Source of the DNA: Fluviirhizobium alvei
Lineage (GTDB): Bacteria > Pseudomonadota > Alphaproteobacteria > Rhizobiales > Rhizobiaceae
Reading direction: 5' to 3'
DNA length: 64,000 nt
Assembly (NCBI RefSeq): GCF_030551875.1
Contig: NZ_JAUOZU010000008.1
Span: 1 to 64,000, forward strand
Made by a program: the position numbers and the translations under genes. Shown here piece by piece: positions 48,006 through 59,454 of the stretch (position 1 is its first letter; every line of letters starts with the position of its first letter). The notes below the pieces were generated by a model, which was not told the DNA's origin, ran no database searches, and worked only from the letters and a program-made list of their open reading frames with translations.

Positions 48006-48016
48006 AGTTATCTCCT

Positions 48017-48670
48017 TCAAGCCGGTTGCCGGGCACGGCGCACGGCTGCGAAAAACTCTTCCATCATCTGTAGATCTTTGACGCCGGGGGCGCTCTCGAC
48101 ACCTGATGATACGTCTATTCCGGCGGGGCGGATCGCAGCAAGCGCTTCGCCGACATTGTCCTTGTTCAAGCCGCCCGACAGAAGATAGTCGATCCGTTCG
48201 TCGAGACCGTCGAGCAAAGACCAGTCAAACGAAACACCGTTTCCGCCCGGAAGCTCCGAATGGCGCGGCGGTTTGGCATCGAACAGGAAGCGGTTGGCAA
48301 TGCCCTCATAGGCGTCGATCCGCTTGAGATCGTCTGCATCGCCAATCGAGAGCGCCTTCCAGATCTCCAGACCGGTCACTGCCTTGACCGTCAGAACCCG
48401 TTCAGCGCTTTCACTGCCATGCAATTGCAGGATATCGGGCGAAAGGCCATCGATGATCTCGTCGAGATCGTCATTGGTGGCATTGACGGAGACCGATACG
48501 ATCTTGGCACGGCCACGCACGTGATCAGCAATTCGACCGGCATCGGCAGGCTCGATATGGCGCGGGCTCTTGGCAAAGAAAATGAATCCGACATGGGTCG
48601 CACCGAGAGACACGGCACGTTCCACCGACTCCACCGTCGTCAGGCCACAGATTTTAATATCGAGCGTCAT
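48017..48670 (-). CDS. trpF: Phosphoribosylanthranilate isomerase
   Basis: A 217-residue barrel isomerase of tryptophan synthesis. The catalytic Cys8 is in DIKICGLT, and the catalytic Asp is in GIDVSSGVE. It is the first gene of the trpF-trpB-trpA-accD-folC operon; trpE, trpD and trpC are elsewhere, as is normal in this group. The ATG at 48670 is preferred; 48688 is an alternative. Confidence 0.95.
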   Translation of the reverse strand: MTLDIKICGLTTVESVERAVSLGATHVGFIFFAKSPRHIEPADAGRIADHVRGRAKIVSVSVNATNDDLDEIIDGLSPDILQLHGSESAERVLTVKAVTGLEIWKALSIGDADDLKRIDAYEGIANRFLFDAKPPRHSELPGGNGVSFDWSLLDGLDERIDYLLSGGLNKDNVGEALAAIRPAGIDVSSGVESAPGVKDLQMMEEFFAAVRRARQPA

Positions 48671-48744
48671 GGCTTGCCCAACTGACATGAAACGCCGCTT
48701 GAGTCGAGTGATTTTGCGCCATCGATCGGAGGATACGCGCCAGT

Positions 48745-49506
48745 TCAGGACCCGAAATCGTGAACGTGCAGCATGGCGCCATTGCGCTTCAGCCAATGTT
48801 TGGCCTCGAGCATCGAAGGGCTGAGCTGTTCGCAGATCGACCAGAAGCGAGGCGAATGGTTCATTTCCACCAGATGGGCGACCTCATGTGCCGCGAGATA
48901 ATCGATCACATAGGGCGGCGCCATCACGATACGCCAGGAGAAGGAGAGGTTTCCATCATGCGAACAGGAGCCCCAACGGCTCTTGGTATCCTTGAGCGCG
49001 ATCGCGTTGACCTTGCGGTTGACAGTCGCGGCATGACGTCTGGCCGCCTCTTCAAGATCGAGCTTGGCTTCCCGCTTCAGAAAATCGCGGATTCGGCGCC
49101 CGAGATGGATCTCCTCGCCACCAACGCTGAGAACTGCTTCGCCGCCGATCTCCATGATTTCGGTTCGATCGCGGCTCTTGCCGGTGGAAACGATCCGGTG
49201 TGGCACACCCCTGATCGGCAGATAGCGCCCGGACATGGGCTTGGTGACCGATGGAAAACGAGACAGGCGGGATTCGAGCCAGCCCTGGTGCCGCGACAGA
49301 AAATCATCGATCTCGCGCTGGCGCAGTCCTTTGGGAACCGTCAATGTCAACGCCTGACCACCCGGAACAATCCGCAGCGTCATACGTCTGGCGCGCGCAT
49401 CTGGCCTTATGGTCAGAGGCACGGCTTTCCCCGATACATCGATCGTCCGGATCTTGGGATCCGACGGACGGACAGGTTTCTGCAGGAACGTGAGCCGGGA
49501 TAACAT
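48745..49506 (-). CDS. YgjP-like zinc metalloprotease
   Basis: A 253-residue protein of the YgjP/DUF45 metallopeptidase family. The zinc motif HEVAH is at about 207-211, with a third His ligand near 217 (MNHSPRFW). A conserved SRWGSCS motif lies just before the catalytic helix. Substrates are unknown. The start is taken at the ATG 49506; a TTG at 49542 is a weaker alternative. The gene lies upstream of trpF by 74 bases and may be cotranscribed. Confidence 0.85.
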   Translation of the reverse strand: MLSRLTFLQKPVRPSDPKIRTIDVSGKAVPLTIRPDARARRMTLRIVPGGQALTLTVPKGLRQREIDDFLSRHQGWLESRLSRFPSVTKPMSGRYLPIRGVPHRIVSTGKSRDRTEIMEIGGEAVLSVGGEEIHLGRRIRDFLKREAKLDLEEAARRHAATVNRKVNAIALKDTKSRWGSCSHDGNLSFSWRIVMAPPYVIDYLAAHEVAHLVEMNHSPRFWSICEQLSPSMLEAKHWLKRNGAMLHVHDFGS

Positions 49507-49599
49507 GTCCGAGAGATCTAACCGATTCGAGGCCGGTTGCAAAAGCCGGCGCCTTGCAGCGCCGGGGTCATTGTCAAAGCGATCCGGTCCGTTCCACGA

Positions 49600-50037
49600 T
49601 CAGCCGCTGAAACCGTTCTGCGGGTCAGTCGGCATGTTGCGGCGGCTTTCGCGTTCGCGCATGAAACGATCGAACTCTTCCTGGTCACGAGCCCGACGCA
49701 GTTCGCGCATGTAGCCATCGAACTCGGCGCGCATTTCATCCAGCTTGCGGCGTTCTTCCTCGATGCGATCGAGCTCGGCCTTGCGCCAGTCGTCGAAGGC
49801 CATGTTGCCGGTCGAGAAATGGTGATGGTGATGGCGACGCCAGCCGTGCGAGCGGCAGCTCTTCTGAAAACCATCCATCCGTTCATTCGCCTCGCGCTTG
49901 AAGGCATGCAGCCGTTCACCGAACAGGATATAGCCGAGCATCGCCAGTCCAAGCGGCCAGAAGACGATGAAGCCAAGCACCATCAAAGCGATGGTGGCCG
50001 GGGTCCAGTCAGGCCGTATGAGTGCAGTGCGGTACAT
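49600..50037 (-). CDS. DUF2852 family membrane protein
   Basis: A 145-residue small membrane protein of the DUF2852 family found in Rhizobiales. One or two hydrophobic segments lie at about 15-42. A His-rich patch (RRHHHHHF) follows near residue 70, then a charged coiled-coil-like region (about 80-135). Function is unknown. The His cluster could bind a metal, but that is speculation. Confidence 0.8.
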   Translation of the reverse strand: MYRTALIRPDWTPATIALMVLGFIVFWPLGLAMLGYILFGERLHAFKREANERMDGFQKSCRSHGWRRHHHHHFSTGNMAFDDWRKAELDRIEEERRKLDEMRAEFDGYMRELRRARDQEEFDRFMRERESRRNMPTDPQNGFSG

Positions 50038-50245
50038 CTTTTCGATCCTTGTTAAGCCGTCTCGCCCTATGCGAGCCGGTGGAATCGATGTGGGATGCAT
50101 TTTTCCGCGATCAAGCATTTCCCTTGGATATTCGGATATGCGTCTGGATATGCTCTGTTATTTCGGAGCCTTTTCTCGTCTGGCGAAGATAATCCCCTGC
50201 CCCGCGTCACAATTTCGCCGTCGATCGGTCGTTCGGACCTTCTCC

Positions 50246-51481
50246 CTAGCCGTTGCTACGACCATTTGCCTTCATGAAGGAGATGATGCGCGGCGCGATT
50301 TCGCGGCGGAAACGCGAGCCGTTGAAAACCCCATAATGACCGACATCCGGCTGAACATAATGCAGACGGCGTTCATCGGAGATGGCATTGCAGAGCGTCT
50401 GTGCGGCATGGGTCTGGCCGAGGCCCGAAATATCATCGTTCTCGCCTTCGACGGTCAAAAGCGCTGTCCGGACGATCTTGCCGGGATCGACGAGGCGACC
50501 GCGATGGGTCATTTCCCCCTTCGGCAAGGCGTGACGGATGAAGACGGTATCGACAGTCTGCAGATAGAATTCGGCTGCCAGATCCATGACCGCGAGATAT
50601 TCGTCATAAAAGTCGCGGTGCTTTTCGGCTGAGTCGCCATCGTTCTTGACCAGATGGAGATAGAAATCCTTGTGAGCGATGACATGGCGATCAAGGTTCA
50701 TCGACATGAAACCCGACAATTGCAAAAAGCCCGGATAAACCGGCCGCATGAAGCCCGGCTGCGGCCAGGGAACATTCATGATGACATTGTCCTCAAACCA
50801 TTTCAGCGGTCGCGTTTGCGCGAGCTGGTTGACGGCGGTGGGATTGATGCGGGTATCGATCGGCCCGCCCATCAATGTCATGGAAGACGGCGACAGGTGA
50901 TCGCCATCCTGTTCCATGACCGCAACAGCCGCCAGAACGGGAACCGAGGGCTGGCAGACGGCCATCACATGCGTATCCGGACCAAGATGGCGGATCATCG
51001 CAATCACATAATCGATATAGTCATCGAGATCGAACCGGCCATCGGCGAGCGGCACCATGCGCGCGTCCTTCCAGTCGGTAATGTAAACATCCGCTTCCGG
51101 CAGCAGCGTATCGACGGTGCCGCGCAGCAGCGTGGCATAGTGGCCTGACATCGGCGCCACGATCAGCAGTTTCGGCTTTCTGGCGGCGACTGCCGTTACC
51201 GGTGGCTCGAAATGCAGAAGATCGCAGAACGGCTTGGACCAAACGACCCTTTCGCCAACGGGAACCTTCTCGCCATCCACAATCACCGTCAGGCCGAACT
51301 CCGGTTTGCCATAACGACGCGTCGCGCGCTCGAACACTTCGAGACCGGCTGCAAAGGATCGCCCGGCGGTGGTGCGCGAAAACGGGTTGAACGGGTTTTC
51401 GGTGGCAAGACGCATGGACTGCGCCGCAGCCCGAAACGGCGCGATCATTGCATGATTGAGCTCATAGAACTGATAGAACAT
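50246..51481 (-). CDS. phaZ: Intracellular polyhydroxyalkanoate depolymerase
   Basis: A 411-residue intracellular poly(3-hydroxybutyrate) depolymerase that mobilises storage granules. The nucleophile box is VCQPSVP with Cys176 in place of the serine of typical lipases, as in the Ralstonia PhaZa1 group. The C-terminal GHYGVFNGSRF region carries the His of the triad. The start at 51481 gives the conserved MFYQFYELNHA N-terminus. It has its own upstream region of about 350 bases. Confidence 0.93.
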   Translation of the reverse strand: MFYQFYELNHAMIAPFRAAAQSMRLATENPFNPFSRTTAGRSFAAGLEVFERATRRYGKPEFGLTVIVDGEKVPVGERVVWSKPFCDLLHFEPPVTAVAARKPKLLIVAPMSGHYATLLRGTVDTLLPEADVYITDWKDARMVPLADGRFDLDDYIDYVIAMIRHLGPDTHVMAVCQPSVPVLAAVAVMEQDGDHLSPSSMTLMGGPIDTRINPTAVNQLAQTRPLKWFEDNVIMNVPWPQPGFMRPVYPGFLQLSGFMSMNLDRHVIAHKDFYLHLVKNDGDSAEKHRDFYDEYLAVMDLAAEFYLQTVDTVFIRHALPKGEMTHRGRLVDPGKIVRTALLTVEGENDDISGLGQTHAAQTLCNAISDERRLHYVQPDVGHYGVFNGSRFRREIAPRIISFMKANGRSNG

Positions 51482-51832
51482 GGCTGGCGGGTCTCCTTCC
51501 CATGTCGGCAAAGCAGCCCTCTCCCAGGCCTGCGCTTACCGATTTCGTATCTGATCCTGACACGCCACGATTAACAAGGCCCCAAAAAGTAGCGTGTCCG
51601 TCGGACAGATCGGAATATTCGTACGAGCTAACAGGATGTGCATTGCGGCAAGCTGACCAGATTTCCGGTGAGCTGGCATCCGAAATGCCAATTGGGAAGG
51701 GGCGGTGACGTTATGTTAGAGCGAATGCGAAGGGACCGGGCGCTCCAGATGAACAGAGTGTCCTCCTCGTGGATTCTGGAAATCACTTCCGAACGACCCT
51801 ATCTGGCAAACCAACATTGAAGGAATCAACCA
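51482..51832. other. Divergent phaZ / DUF2218 intergenic region
   Basis: A 351-base region holding promoters for both neighbours. It contains the perfect 13-base palindrome TGTCCG-T-CGGACA (51595-51607), about 115 bases upstream of phaZ, with GAATATTC and CGTACG palindromes close by. A 60-codon open frame at 51638-51820 has no convincing ribosome site or family, so I do not call it a gene. Confidence 0.5.
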
Positions 51833-52120
51833 ATGGCGTCATCAAGCGCAGATGTCAGCACCGAACATGCGAGCAAATATCTGCAACAGCTTTGCAAACA
51901 TTGGACGCATAAGATGGCGACGGAATTCGATCCGCAACGAGGCCGGGTCGAGTTTCCCTCAGGCGCGGTCCTGCACCTTGAAGCGCAGCCTGCCGTTCTT
52001 TTGCTGACCATAGAACACGACGACCCGGCCATGCTCGACAGGCTCGAGGGCGTGGTGGCCGAACATATCGCGCGTTTTGCTTTTCGCGAGACGCTTGAAT
52101 TCAACTGGACCCGATCCTGA
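51833..52120 (+). CDS. DUF2218 family protein
   Basis: A 95-residue protein of the DUF2218 family, small, cytoplasmic and of unknown function. It has a His/Cys region (YLQQLCKHWTHK) and the family's central FDPQRGRVEFPSG stretch. It precedes the nitroreductase by 18 bases and is probably cotranscribed. A GAAGGAATC site lies upstream of the ATG at 51833. Confidence 0.85.
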   Translation: MASSSADVSTEHASKYLQQLCKHWTHKMATEFDPQRGRVEFPSGAVLHLEAQPAVLLLTIEHDDPAMLDRLEGVVAEHIARFAFRETLEFNWTRS

Positions 52121-52138
52121 ATCATAACGAGGAAGAGA

Positions 52139-52738
52139 ATGACCGAGACTGCCCATCGCAAGGCCGCCCATCCCATTGATCCGATGTTCATCGAACGCTG
52201 GTCATCGCGTAGTTTTACCGGTGAGGCACTGCCGCTTGAAGATCTTCTAACGATCCTTGAAGCCGCACGTTGGGCGCCTTCTGCAAACAACACACAGCCC
52301 TGGCGTTTCATCTACGGTATCAAGGGAACGGAACAGTTCGACCGGATCGCTTCAACCCTCATGGGGTTTAACCAGGCCTGGGCCCCGAATGCCGGTGCGC
52401 TTGTAATTGCAGTATCAAAGACGCATATCGCAGCACCCGGCCAGACCGAGGCCAAATTTGCCCGCTGGCATGCGCATGATACCGGGGCTGCGACCCTGAG
52501 CCTGATCTTGCAGGCCAACAATCTTGGTTATCAGGCCCACCCGATGGGCGGCATCGAGGGCGACAAGGCCAAGGAGATTTTCGGTATCCCGCACGAAGGT
52601 TACGAAGTGCAGTCGGCAATCGCGATCGGGCATCTTGCGCCGGCAGACAATCTGCCTGAAAACTTCCGTACTCGTGAGGTGCCGTCCCCGCGCATGGACC
52701 TTGGCGAAATCACCTTCGACGGCAATTTCAAGGCCTGA
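52139..52738 (+). CDS. Nitroreductase family protein
   Basis: A 199-residue FMN-dependent oxidoreductase of the nitroreductase fold. The N-terminal ERWSSRSFTGE and ARWAPSANNTQPWRF motifs bind the flavin phosphate. Likely substrates are quinones, nitro compounds or other small electron acceptors; the true one is unknown. Its stop codon directly precedes a parS-like site. Confidence 0.88.
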   Translation: MTETAHRKAAHPIDPMFIERWSSRSFTGEALPLEDLLTILEAARWAPSANNTQPWRFIYGIKGTEQFDRIASTLMGFNQAWAPNAGALVIAVSKTHIAAPGQTEAKFARWHAHDTGAATLSLILQANNLGYQAHPMGGIEGDKAKEIFGIPHEGYEVQSAIAIGHLAPADNLPENFRTREVPSPRMDLGEITFDGNFKA

Positions 52739-52754
52739 TGTTTCACGTGAATCA
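52739..52754 (+). promoter_or_regulatory. parS-like ParB-binding site between nitroreductase and gyrB
   Basis: TGTTTCACGTGAATCA differs from the general parS consensus at a single position (A to T at 14). It begins at the base after the nitroreductase stop codon, in the short gap before gyrB, about 10 kb from the candidate origin. The same one-base variant occurs in the site at 61608. Confidence 0.85.
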
Positions 52755-52758
52755 TCGT

Positions 52759-52784
52759 TAACGCCGACTAAGAAGTCGGCGTTA
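52759..52784 (-). other. GC-rich hairpin at the end of gyrB
   Basis: Stem TAACGCCGAC / GTCGGCGTTA with a 6-base loop, between the parS-like site and the gyrB stop. It has no T-run on either strand, so it is either a weak terminator or a 3' mRNA-stabilising element. Confidence 0.5.
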
Positions 52785-52802
52785 GCTGGATTCCTCCTAG
52801 CG

Positions 52803-55310
<2,508 letters not shown>

Positions 55311-55371
55311 CTATAGGTTTTTTGATCAGAACGCCAAAGACTGGCAGGAGAATGCGGCATAAAACCGGCCT

Positions 55372-55752
55372 TCAGCGGCGGTTATCCAGTGCTTTGCTCG
55401 CCTCTTGCAGAACACGGTCGAGTTCGCGAATGGTTTCACAGTCGACCAGCCGGATTTCACGCGCCAGGCGATTGGCAAATGCTGTATGTTCGGGCGGCAT
55501 ATCGGACGTGTCCAGAACAACACGCGGATGCGAAATTGCTGCGAGATGAAAGAGTTCATCCGCTTCGTCCCAGATGATATTCAGGTAGCCTGCCACCCTT
55601 TGCAGAAAATCGAAGCGTGGCTGTCCGCGCTTGCCGCTCTCCAGTGCCGAGAGGTAGGCTGGCGAAACGTTCAGGGCCTTGGCCATTGCCTTCTGGGTCA
55701 AACCTTTTTCACGCCGGATCCGGCGCACGGCCTCTCCGAACGGCGTCGTCAT
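55372..55752 (-). CDS. XRE-family transcriptional regulator
   Basis: A 126-residue protein with an N-terminal Cro/CI helix-turn-helix (about 14-65; KGLTQKAMAKALNVSPAYLSALESGKRG) and a C-terminal region of unknown fold (65-126). It is the last gene of the timA-mltA-smr-xre unit and overlaps the Smr gene by 4 bases. It may regulate this operon or a distant set of genes. Confidence 0.88.
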   Translation of the reverse strand: MTTPFGEAVRRIRREKGLTQKAMAKALNVSPAYLSALESGKRGQPRFDFLQRVAGYLNIIWDEADELFHLAAISHPRVVLDTSDMPPEHTAFANRLAREIRLVDCETIRELDRVLQEASKALDNRR

Positions 55753-56306
55753 CGATCCTCTCCCCGCACACGGGAGAGCCGGACATAGAGCGCCCCTTCG
55801 CCACCATGGTTTTGCGCTGCAGTCTCATAGGAAGAAATGAGCGGACGAAAATCCGGCTTGGCAAACCACATCGGAACGGCTCGCTTGAGCGCGCCGTCGC
55901 TGCCCATGGATGAGCCTTTGCCGGTAATCACCAGCACATGGCGGAGGCCTCGCTCATGGGCCCGGACAAGGAAGGAATGCAGAAGCGCGTGCGCTTCCGA
56001 CTGAACCAGCCCATGAAGATCGAGACGGGCTTCGAGCGCGAGCTTGCCGCGGGACAGCTTTTTCTTGACCGGCCGCTCCAGCGGATGATGTCGGCTCGCG
56101 GGCTTCGGTGCCGGCCTATCTTCCGGACTGTGAACCTTGGCGGGTTGGGCTGTTGCGTTGGCCTTTTCGCGCGCGTCGAGGATGGCCGTCATTTCCGCTT
56201 CGAGTTCGTAAAGCTCGTCCATTCGCCCCGGCATGGGTCGCGTCGAACGCGCAACCTTGCCCCAGAGAATGCGGTCTTCGCCGGAAAGTTTACGCCCATC
56301 CGCCAT
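55749..56306 (-). CDS. Smr domain protein
   Basis: A 185-residue protein with a low-complexity N-terminal half and a C-terminal Smr domain (about 95-185). The LDLHGL and ITGKG motifs mark the domain, which in other proteins is a DNA or RNA nuclease. It overlaps mltA by 1 base and the XRE gene by 4 bases, so all three are translationally coupled. Confidence 0.88.
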   Translation of the reverse strand: MADGRKLSGEDRILWGKVARSTRPMPGRMDELYELEAEMTAILDAREKANATAQPAKVHSPEDRPAPKPASRHHPLERPVKKKLSRGKLALEARLDLHGLVQSEAHALLHSFLVRAHERGLRHVLVITGKGSSMGSDGALKRAVPMWFAKPDFRPLISSYETAAQNHGGEGALYVRLSRVRGEDR

Positions 56307-57409
56307 CAGATATACCGCTCCGCCGCGGATCGGGGAATGAGGATGTAAAAGTCGGCCGCATTTCGGACGGCGCTCGCGAGATCACCTGCAAGCGCACCGG
56401 ACCCGGTAAAGATATCCGCGCGTGCCGGACCAATGATCGCCGAACCGGTGTCGAGCGCAATCATCAACCGGCGAAACGAATTGCCGTTCGAAAGCTGCTT
56501 CAATGACGGGCTATCGATATAGAACAGCGAGCCGAATGTGTGGATGAGCCGGTCGACCGCAATCGACCGCATCGGTTCCAGTGCCACCTTCGCGGCCGCG
56601 ATCGGGCCGAGAGCAGGATCATCGACCTCCGCTTCCCGGAAAAAGATATAGGATTGGTTCTGCCAGATGATCTCGTCGGCGCGCTCCGGATGGTGCGCCA
56701 ACCAATCCCGGATCGCCTGCATGGAGATGGACTCGAGCGGGATTTCGCCCATCTCCACCAACCGCCGTCCGATACCGGTAAAGGGGTGGCCCGTTTTTGC
56801 GGCATATGTGATCCGCTTCATCGAACCGTCGGGATAGGTAAGCCTTGCCGCCCCCTGAACCTGGGCGAAGAAAAGATCGACGCGGGATCGCGCCCAGGCA
56901 ATCTCGAGACCCCGACCGACAAGAAAGCCCTGCTCGATTGCCTTCCGGTCAGGATAGGGCTCGATCCCGTTCGGTGTGGACCGACCGAATGCATATGTTG
57001 GATCGAATCCCTCCGGGCGGTTGCTGTCATCGATATCGATGAGATCGGCGGGTCGCGCATAAAATGGGTAGGCAAACTCGGCAGACGGTGTGCTGTCGAC
57101 CTCGACTTCGGGCTCGTAGAAGGCCGTGACGAACCCATGTTCGGCACCGACTGGCTGAACTCTGAATGGCCGGCAATGCCGTTCAAAGAATGTACGCGCC
57201 GCGATTGCTGTTGAAAAATCGGCTGTGGCGGCGGCAGAAAAGAGATCGGCCAACTCCGAAGCCTGAAGGCCGAACCGCCCGGTTTTGTAGGGTTTGACGT
57301 CTCTGATCTGTTTCAGACAGCGTGCCATCGGCCCGGACAGGACCGATGGATCATCTTCAGCCCAACCGGGCAATTGCGCAAAATCGACCGGGGTCAGGCG
57401 GAAATCCAT
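56306..57409 (-). CDS. mltA: Murein transglycosylase A (MltA family)
   Basis: A 367-residue MltA-type lytic transglycosylase that cleaves peptidoglycan glycan strands. The MltA core (YPDRKAIEQG, AQVQGAARL) and the C-terminal 3D domain with aspartates (ALDTGSAIIGPARADIFTG) are complete. The N-terminus (MDFRLTPVDFAQLPG) has no signal peptide or lipobox, and there is no room for one because the Tim44-like gene ends only 5 bases upstream. How it reaches the periplasm is therefore unclear. Confidence 0.92.
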   Translation of the reverse strand: MDFRLTPVDFAQLPGWAEDDPSVLSGPMARCLKQIRDVKPYKTGRFGLQASELADLFSAAATADFSTAIAARTFFERHCRPFRVQPVGAEHGFVTAFYEPEVEVDSTPSAEFAYPFYARPADLIDIDDSNRPEGFDPTYAFGRSTPNGIEPYPDRKAIEQGFLVGRGLEIAWARSRVDLFFAQVQGAARLTYPDGSMKRITYAAKTGHPFTGIGRRLVEMGEIPLESISMQAIRDWLAHHPERADEIIWQNQSYIFFREAEVDDPALGPIAAAKVALEPMRSIAVDRLIHTFGSLFYIDSPSLKQLSNGNSFRRLMIALDTGSAIIGPARADIFTGSGALAGDLASAVRNAADFYILIPRSAAERYI

Positions 57410-57414
57410 GGCGA

Positions 57415-58116
57415 TCAGGCCTCGGCCTGGGTCGCCACGAGCTTCCAGTTCGGATCACGCGAGCGGATGTCACGAGCGAAGGTCCAGGTATCCTTCACCT
57501 CGGCCACTTCCTCGGCATTGCCATCGACCAGTGTACCAGCCTTGTCAAAGGTTGCCGAAATCAACTGGCTGACGATACGCATCGTGATCGAGACTTCGCT
57601 GCCTTCGAGACCGGCCGAAACGATGTCGGCCTTTTCGATGCCGACAAAGGTCGATTGCTGTTTCTCGCCTGCTTTTTCGCGCTCGGTGATGGCCCGGTTG
57701 AAGCCATCGAACACCTCTGCGGACAACAGGTTCTGAAGCGTCTTGCGATCGCCTTCGGCAAAGGCAAGCACGATCATCTCGTAAGCCATCTTTGCGCCGT
57801 CGACGAATTCCTTCGGATTGAAGGTCGGATCGGCATCGAAGACGCTGCGCAGAGAGCCGTTCATCGGTGTGCCCGGTTCGGCAAAACTGTCGATCACTTC
57901 ATAGCGATTCTCACCCGGTGCCGGACCGCGCTTGGGTAGCGTGATAATCTTGCCATCGTCCATCGGCGGCCGGACCGGTTCGCCCGGGCGCGGAGAAAAG
58001 GGATCATAAGGCGGCTTCTCATGCCCTGTCCGTTTCCCCAGAACGCTGCGCAGATTGAGGAAGATCAGCGCCGCAACGATGAGGAAGAAGAGCGTAACGA
58101 TATTGTCCGTACTCAT
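57415..58116 (-). CDS. Tim44/TimA family protein
   Basis: A 233-residue protein with an N-terminal membrane helix (about 5-22) and a Tim44-like C-terminal domain (about 90-230). The family is related to mitochondrial Tim44 and is conserved in Alphaproteobacteria. A role in membrane or protein-export quality control has been suggested, but not from this sequence. It heads the unit timA-mltA-smr-xre and is divergent from fxsA. Confidence 0.88.
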   Translation of the reverse strand: MSTDNIVTLFFLIVAALIFLNLRSVLGKRTGHEKPPYDPFSPRPGEPVRPPMDDGKIITLPKRGPAPGENRYEVIDSFAEPGTPMNGSLRSVFDADPTFNPKEFVDGAKMAYEMIVLAFAEGDRKTLQNLLSAEVFDGFNRAITEREKAGEKQQSTFVGIEKADIVSAGLEGSEVSITMRIVSQLISATFDKAGTLVDGNAEEVAEVKDTWTFARDIRSRDPNWKLVATQAEA

Positions 58117-58210
58117 AAGATGCCCTTGGCTTGTCTCTTAACAAAGCAGATGAATAACCCATATAGTCGCGAATTGCCCAGCATTCAAATGTCGGAAATC
58201 GAGGAACCAC

Positions 58211-58729
58211 ATGCCCTTGCCAATTCTGCCCCTCCTGTTCCTGCTGTTTCCGATTCTCGAGATTTTCGGATTCATCTATGTGGGACAGTGGCTCGGCGCG
58301 TTCCGGACCGTGGGACTGGTGCTGCTTTCGATGGTGCTCGGCCTTCTTGTGCTGCGCGTCGGCGGTCTTTCGAGCGTGCGCCGGATCCGCCAGAGCCTCA
58401 ACCGGGGCGAAACCGGCGGGGCCGAAATCGCCGATAGTCTTTTCATAGCCATTGCCGGGATCTTGCTGATCATACCCGGCTTCATCAGTGATTTTGTCGG
58501 TCTTTGCCTTTTGCTTCCACCCGTCCGGGCATTGCTGCGTCGAAGCATCCGCCGCCATGTCAAAGTCTCGGCGAGCTATTCGGCGCGCGGATTTCGCCAA
58601 CCTCGTCGGTCGGGGCCAGACGATGTGATCGATCTGACGGAAGAGGATTATCAGAGAACAAGCGAGCCAACCGGGCCGGATCGCCAATTGCGCGACGATG
58701 GCGAGCCACGCGATCCGAGAGGGTTGTAA
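58211..58729 (+). CDS. FxsA family membrane protein
   Basis: A 172-residue protein with three or four hydrophobic segments in its first 110 residues, matching the FxsA family. E. coli FxsA overproduction relieves phage F exclusion, but the native role is unknown. The cytoplasmic C-terminus is charged and variable. It is transcribed toward secB and divergent from the Tim44-like gene. Confidence 0.9.
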   Translation: MPLPILPLLFLLFPILEIFGFIYVGQWLGAFRTVGLVLLSMVLGLLVLRVGGLSSVRRIRQSLNRGETGGAEIADSLFIAIAGILLIIPGFISDFVGLCLLLPPVRALLRRSIRRHVKVSASYSARGFRQPRRSGPDDVIDLTEEDYQRTSEPTGPDRQLRDDGEPRDPRGL

Positions 58730-58895
58730 GGGTATCGGCGAAATGCTAGAGGGCAGGACCCTCGGTGCATGCCGCTCCGGCCGGACGTCGCCCAATCAAA
58801 GGCCCCGCCTTGCCGATGGCTTTCCGAGACGATCAATTCCAATTGGCAGATACCATCCGATCCAGTCGCAGTCTGCCCCGCCGAGAGGAACCCAA

Positions 58896-59381
58896 ATGGC
58901 AAACGAGAATGGCAACGGCGCCGAAGCCGGCAAGCAGCCCGCAATCAATATCCTTGCGCAATATGTGAAGGATTTCTCTTTCGAGAATCCGGGCGCACCG
59001 CGTTCGCTGCAGTCGCGCGACAAGGCTCCGGCCATCAACATCTCGGTCAACGTCAATGCCAATCCGATGTCGGAAACCGATTTCGACGTGGTTCTGACGC
59101 TCGACGCATCCGCCAAGGATGGCGACAAGGTCGTCTTCCATGCCGAACTGGCCTATGGTGGCCTCTTCCGTATTCAGGGCTTTGCCCAGGAACATATGCT
59201 CCCGGTACTGTTCATCGAATGCCCGCGACTGCTTTTCCCCTTCGCGCGCCAGATCGTTGCCGATGCCACCCGTAACGGCGGCTTCCCGCCGCTGATGATC
59301 GACCCGATCGATTTTGCCCAGATGTTTGCCCAGCGCATGGCCGAAGAACAGGCCAAGGCTCGCGTCGCCGCCAACAACTGA
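58896..59381 (+). CDS. secB: Protein-export chaperone SecB
   Basis: A 161-residue SecB, the tetrameric chaperone that keeps preproteins unfolded and hands them to SecA. The conserved [10 protein letters not shown]-like and [20 protein letters not shown] stretches are present. The ATG at 58896 follows CCGAGAGG. It lies 166 bases after fxsA, so it likely has its own promoter, and is followed by a strong bidirectional terminator. Confidence 0.97.
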   Translation: MANENGNGAEAGKQPAINILAQYVKDFSFENPGAPRSLQSRDKAPAINISVNVNANPMSETDFDVVLTLDASAKDGDKVVFHAELAYGGLFRIQGFAQEHMLPVLFIECPRLLFPFARQIVADATRNGGFPPLMIDPIDFAQMFAQRMAEEQAKARVAANN

Positions 59382-59400
59382 TCACTTCGATCCTCTATCA

Positions 59401-59434
59401 AAAAGGGCCCGCATCACGGATGCGGGCCTTTTGC
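59401..59434. terminator. Bidirectional terminator between secB and dnaQ
   Basis: A 12-base near-perfect stem (AAAAGGGCCCGCAT / ATGCGGGCCTTTT) with a 5-base loop. Both strands give a T-run after the stem, so it can end secB transcription rightward and dnaQ transcription leftward. Confidence 0.88.
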
Positions 59435-59454
59435 ATTTTAGCGACCGGCAACCG

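Noticed and set aside
48516-48527. GCACGTGATC inside trpF as a parS site
   Set aside because: Only the CACGTG hexamer is shared; the flanks do not fit the consensus.
51638-51820. 60-codon frame in the phaZ / DUF2218 spacer
   Set aside because: No convincing ribosome site, no recognised family and odd composition; treated as intergenic.
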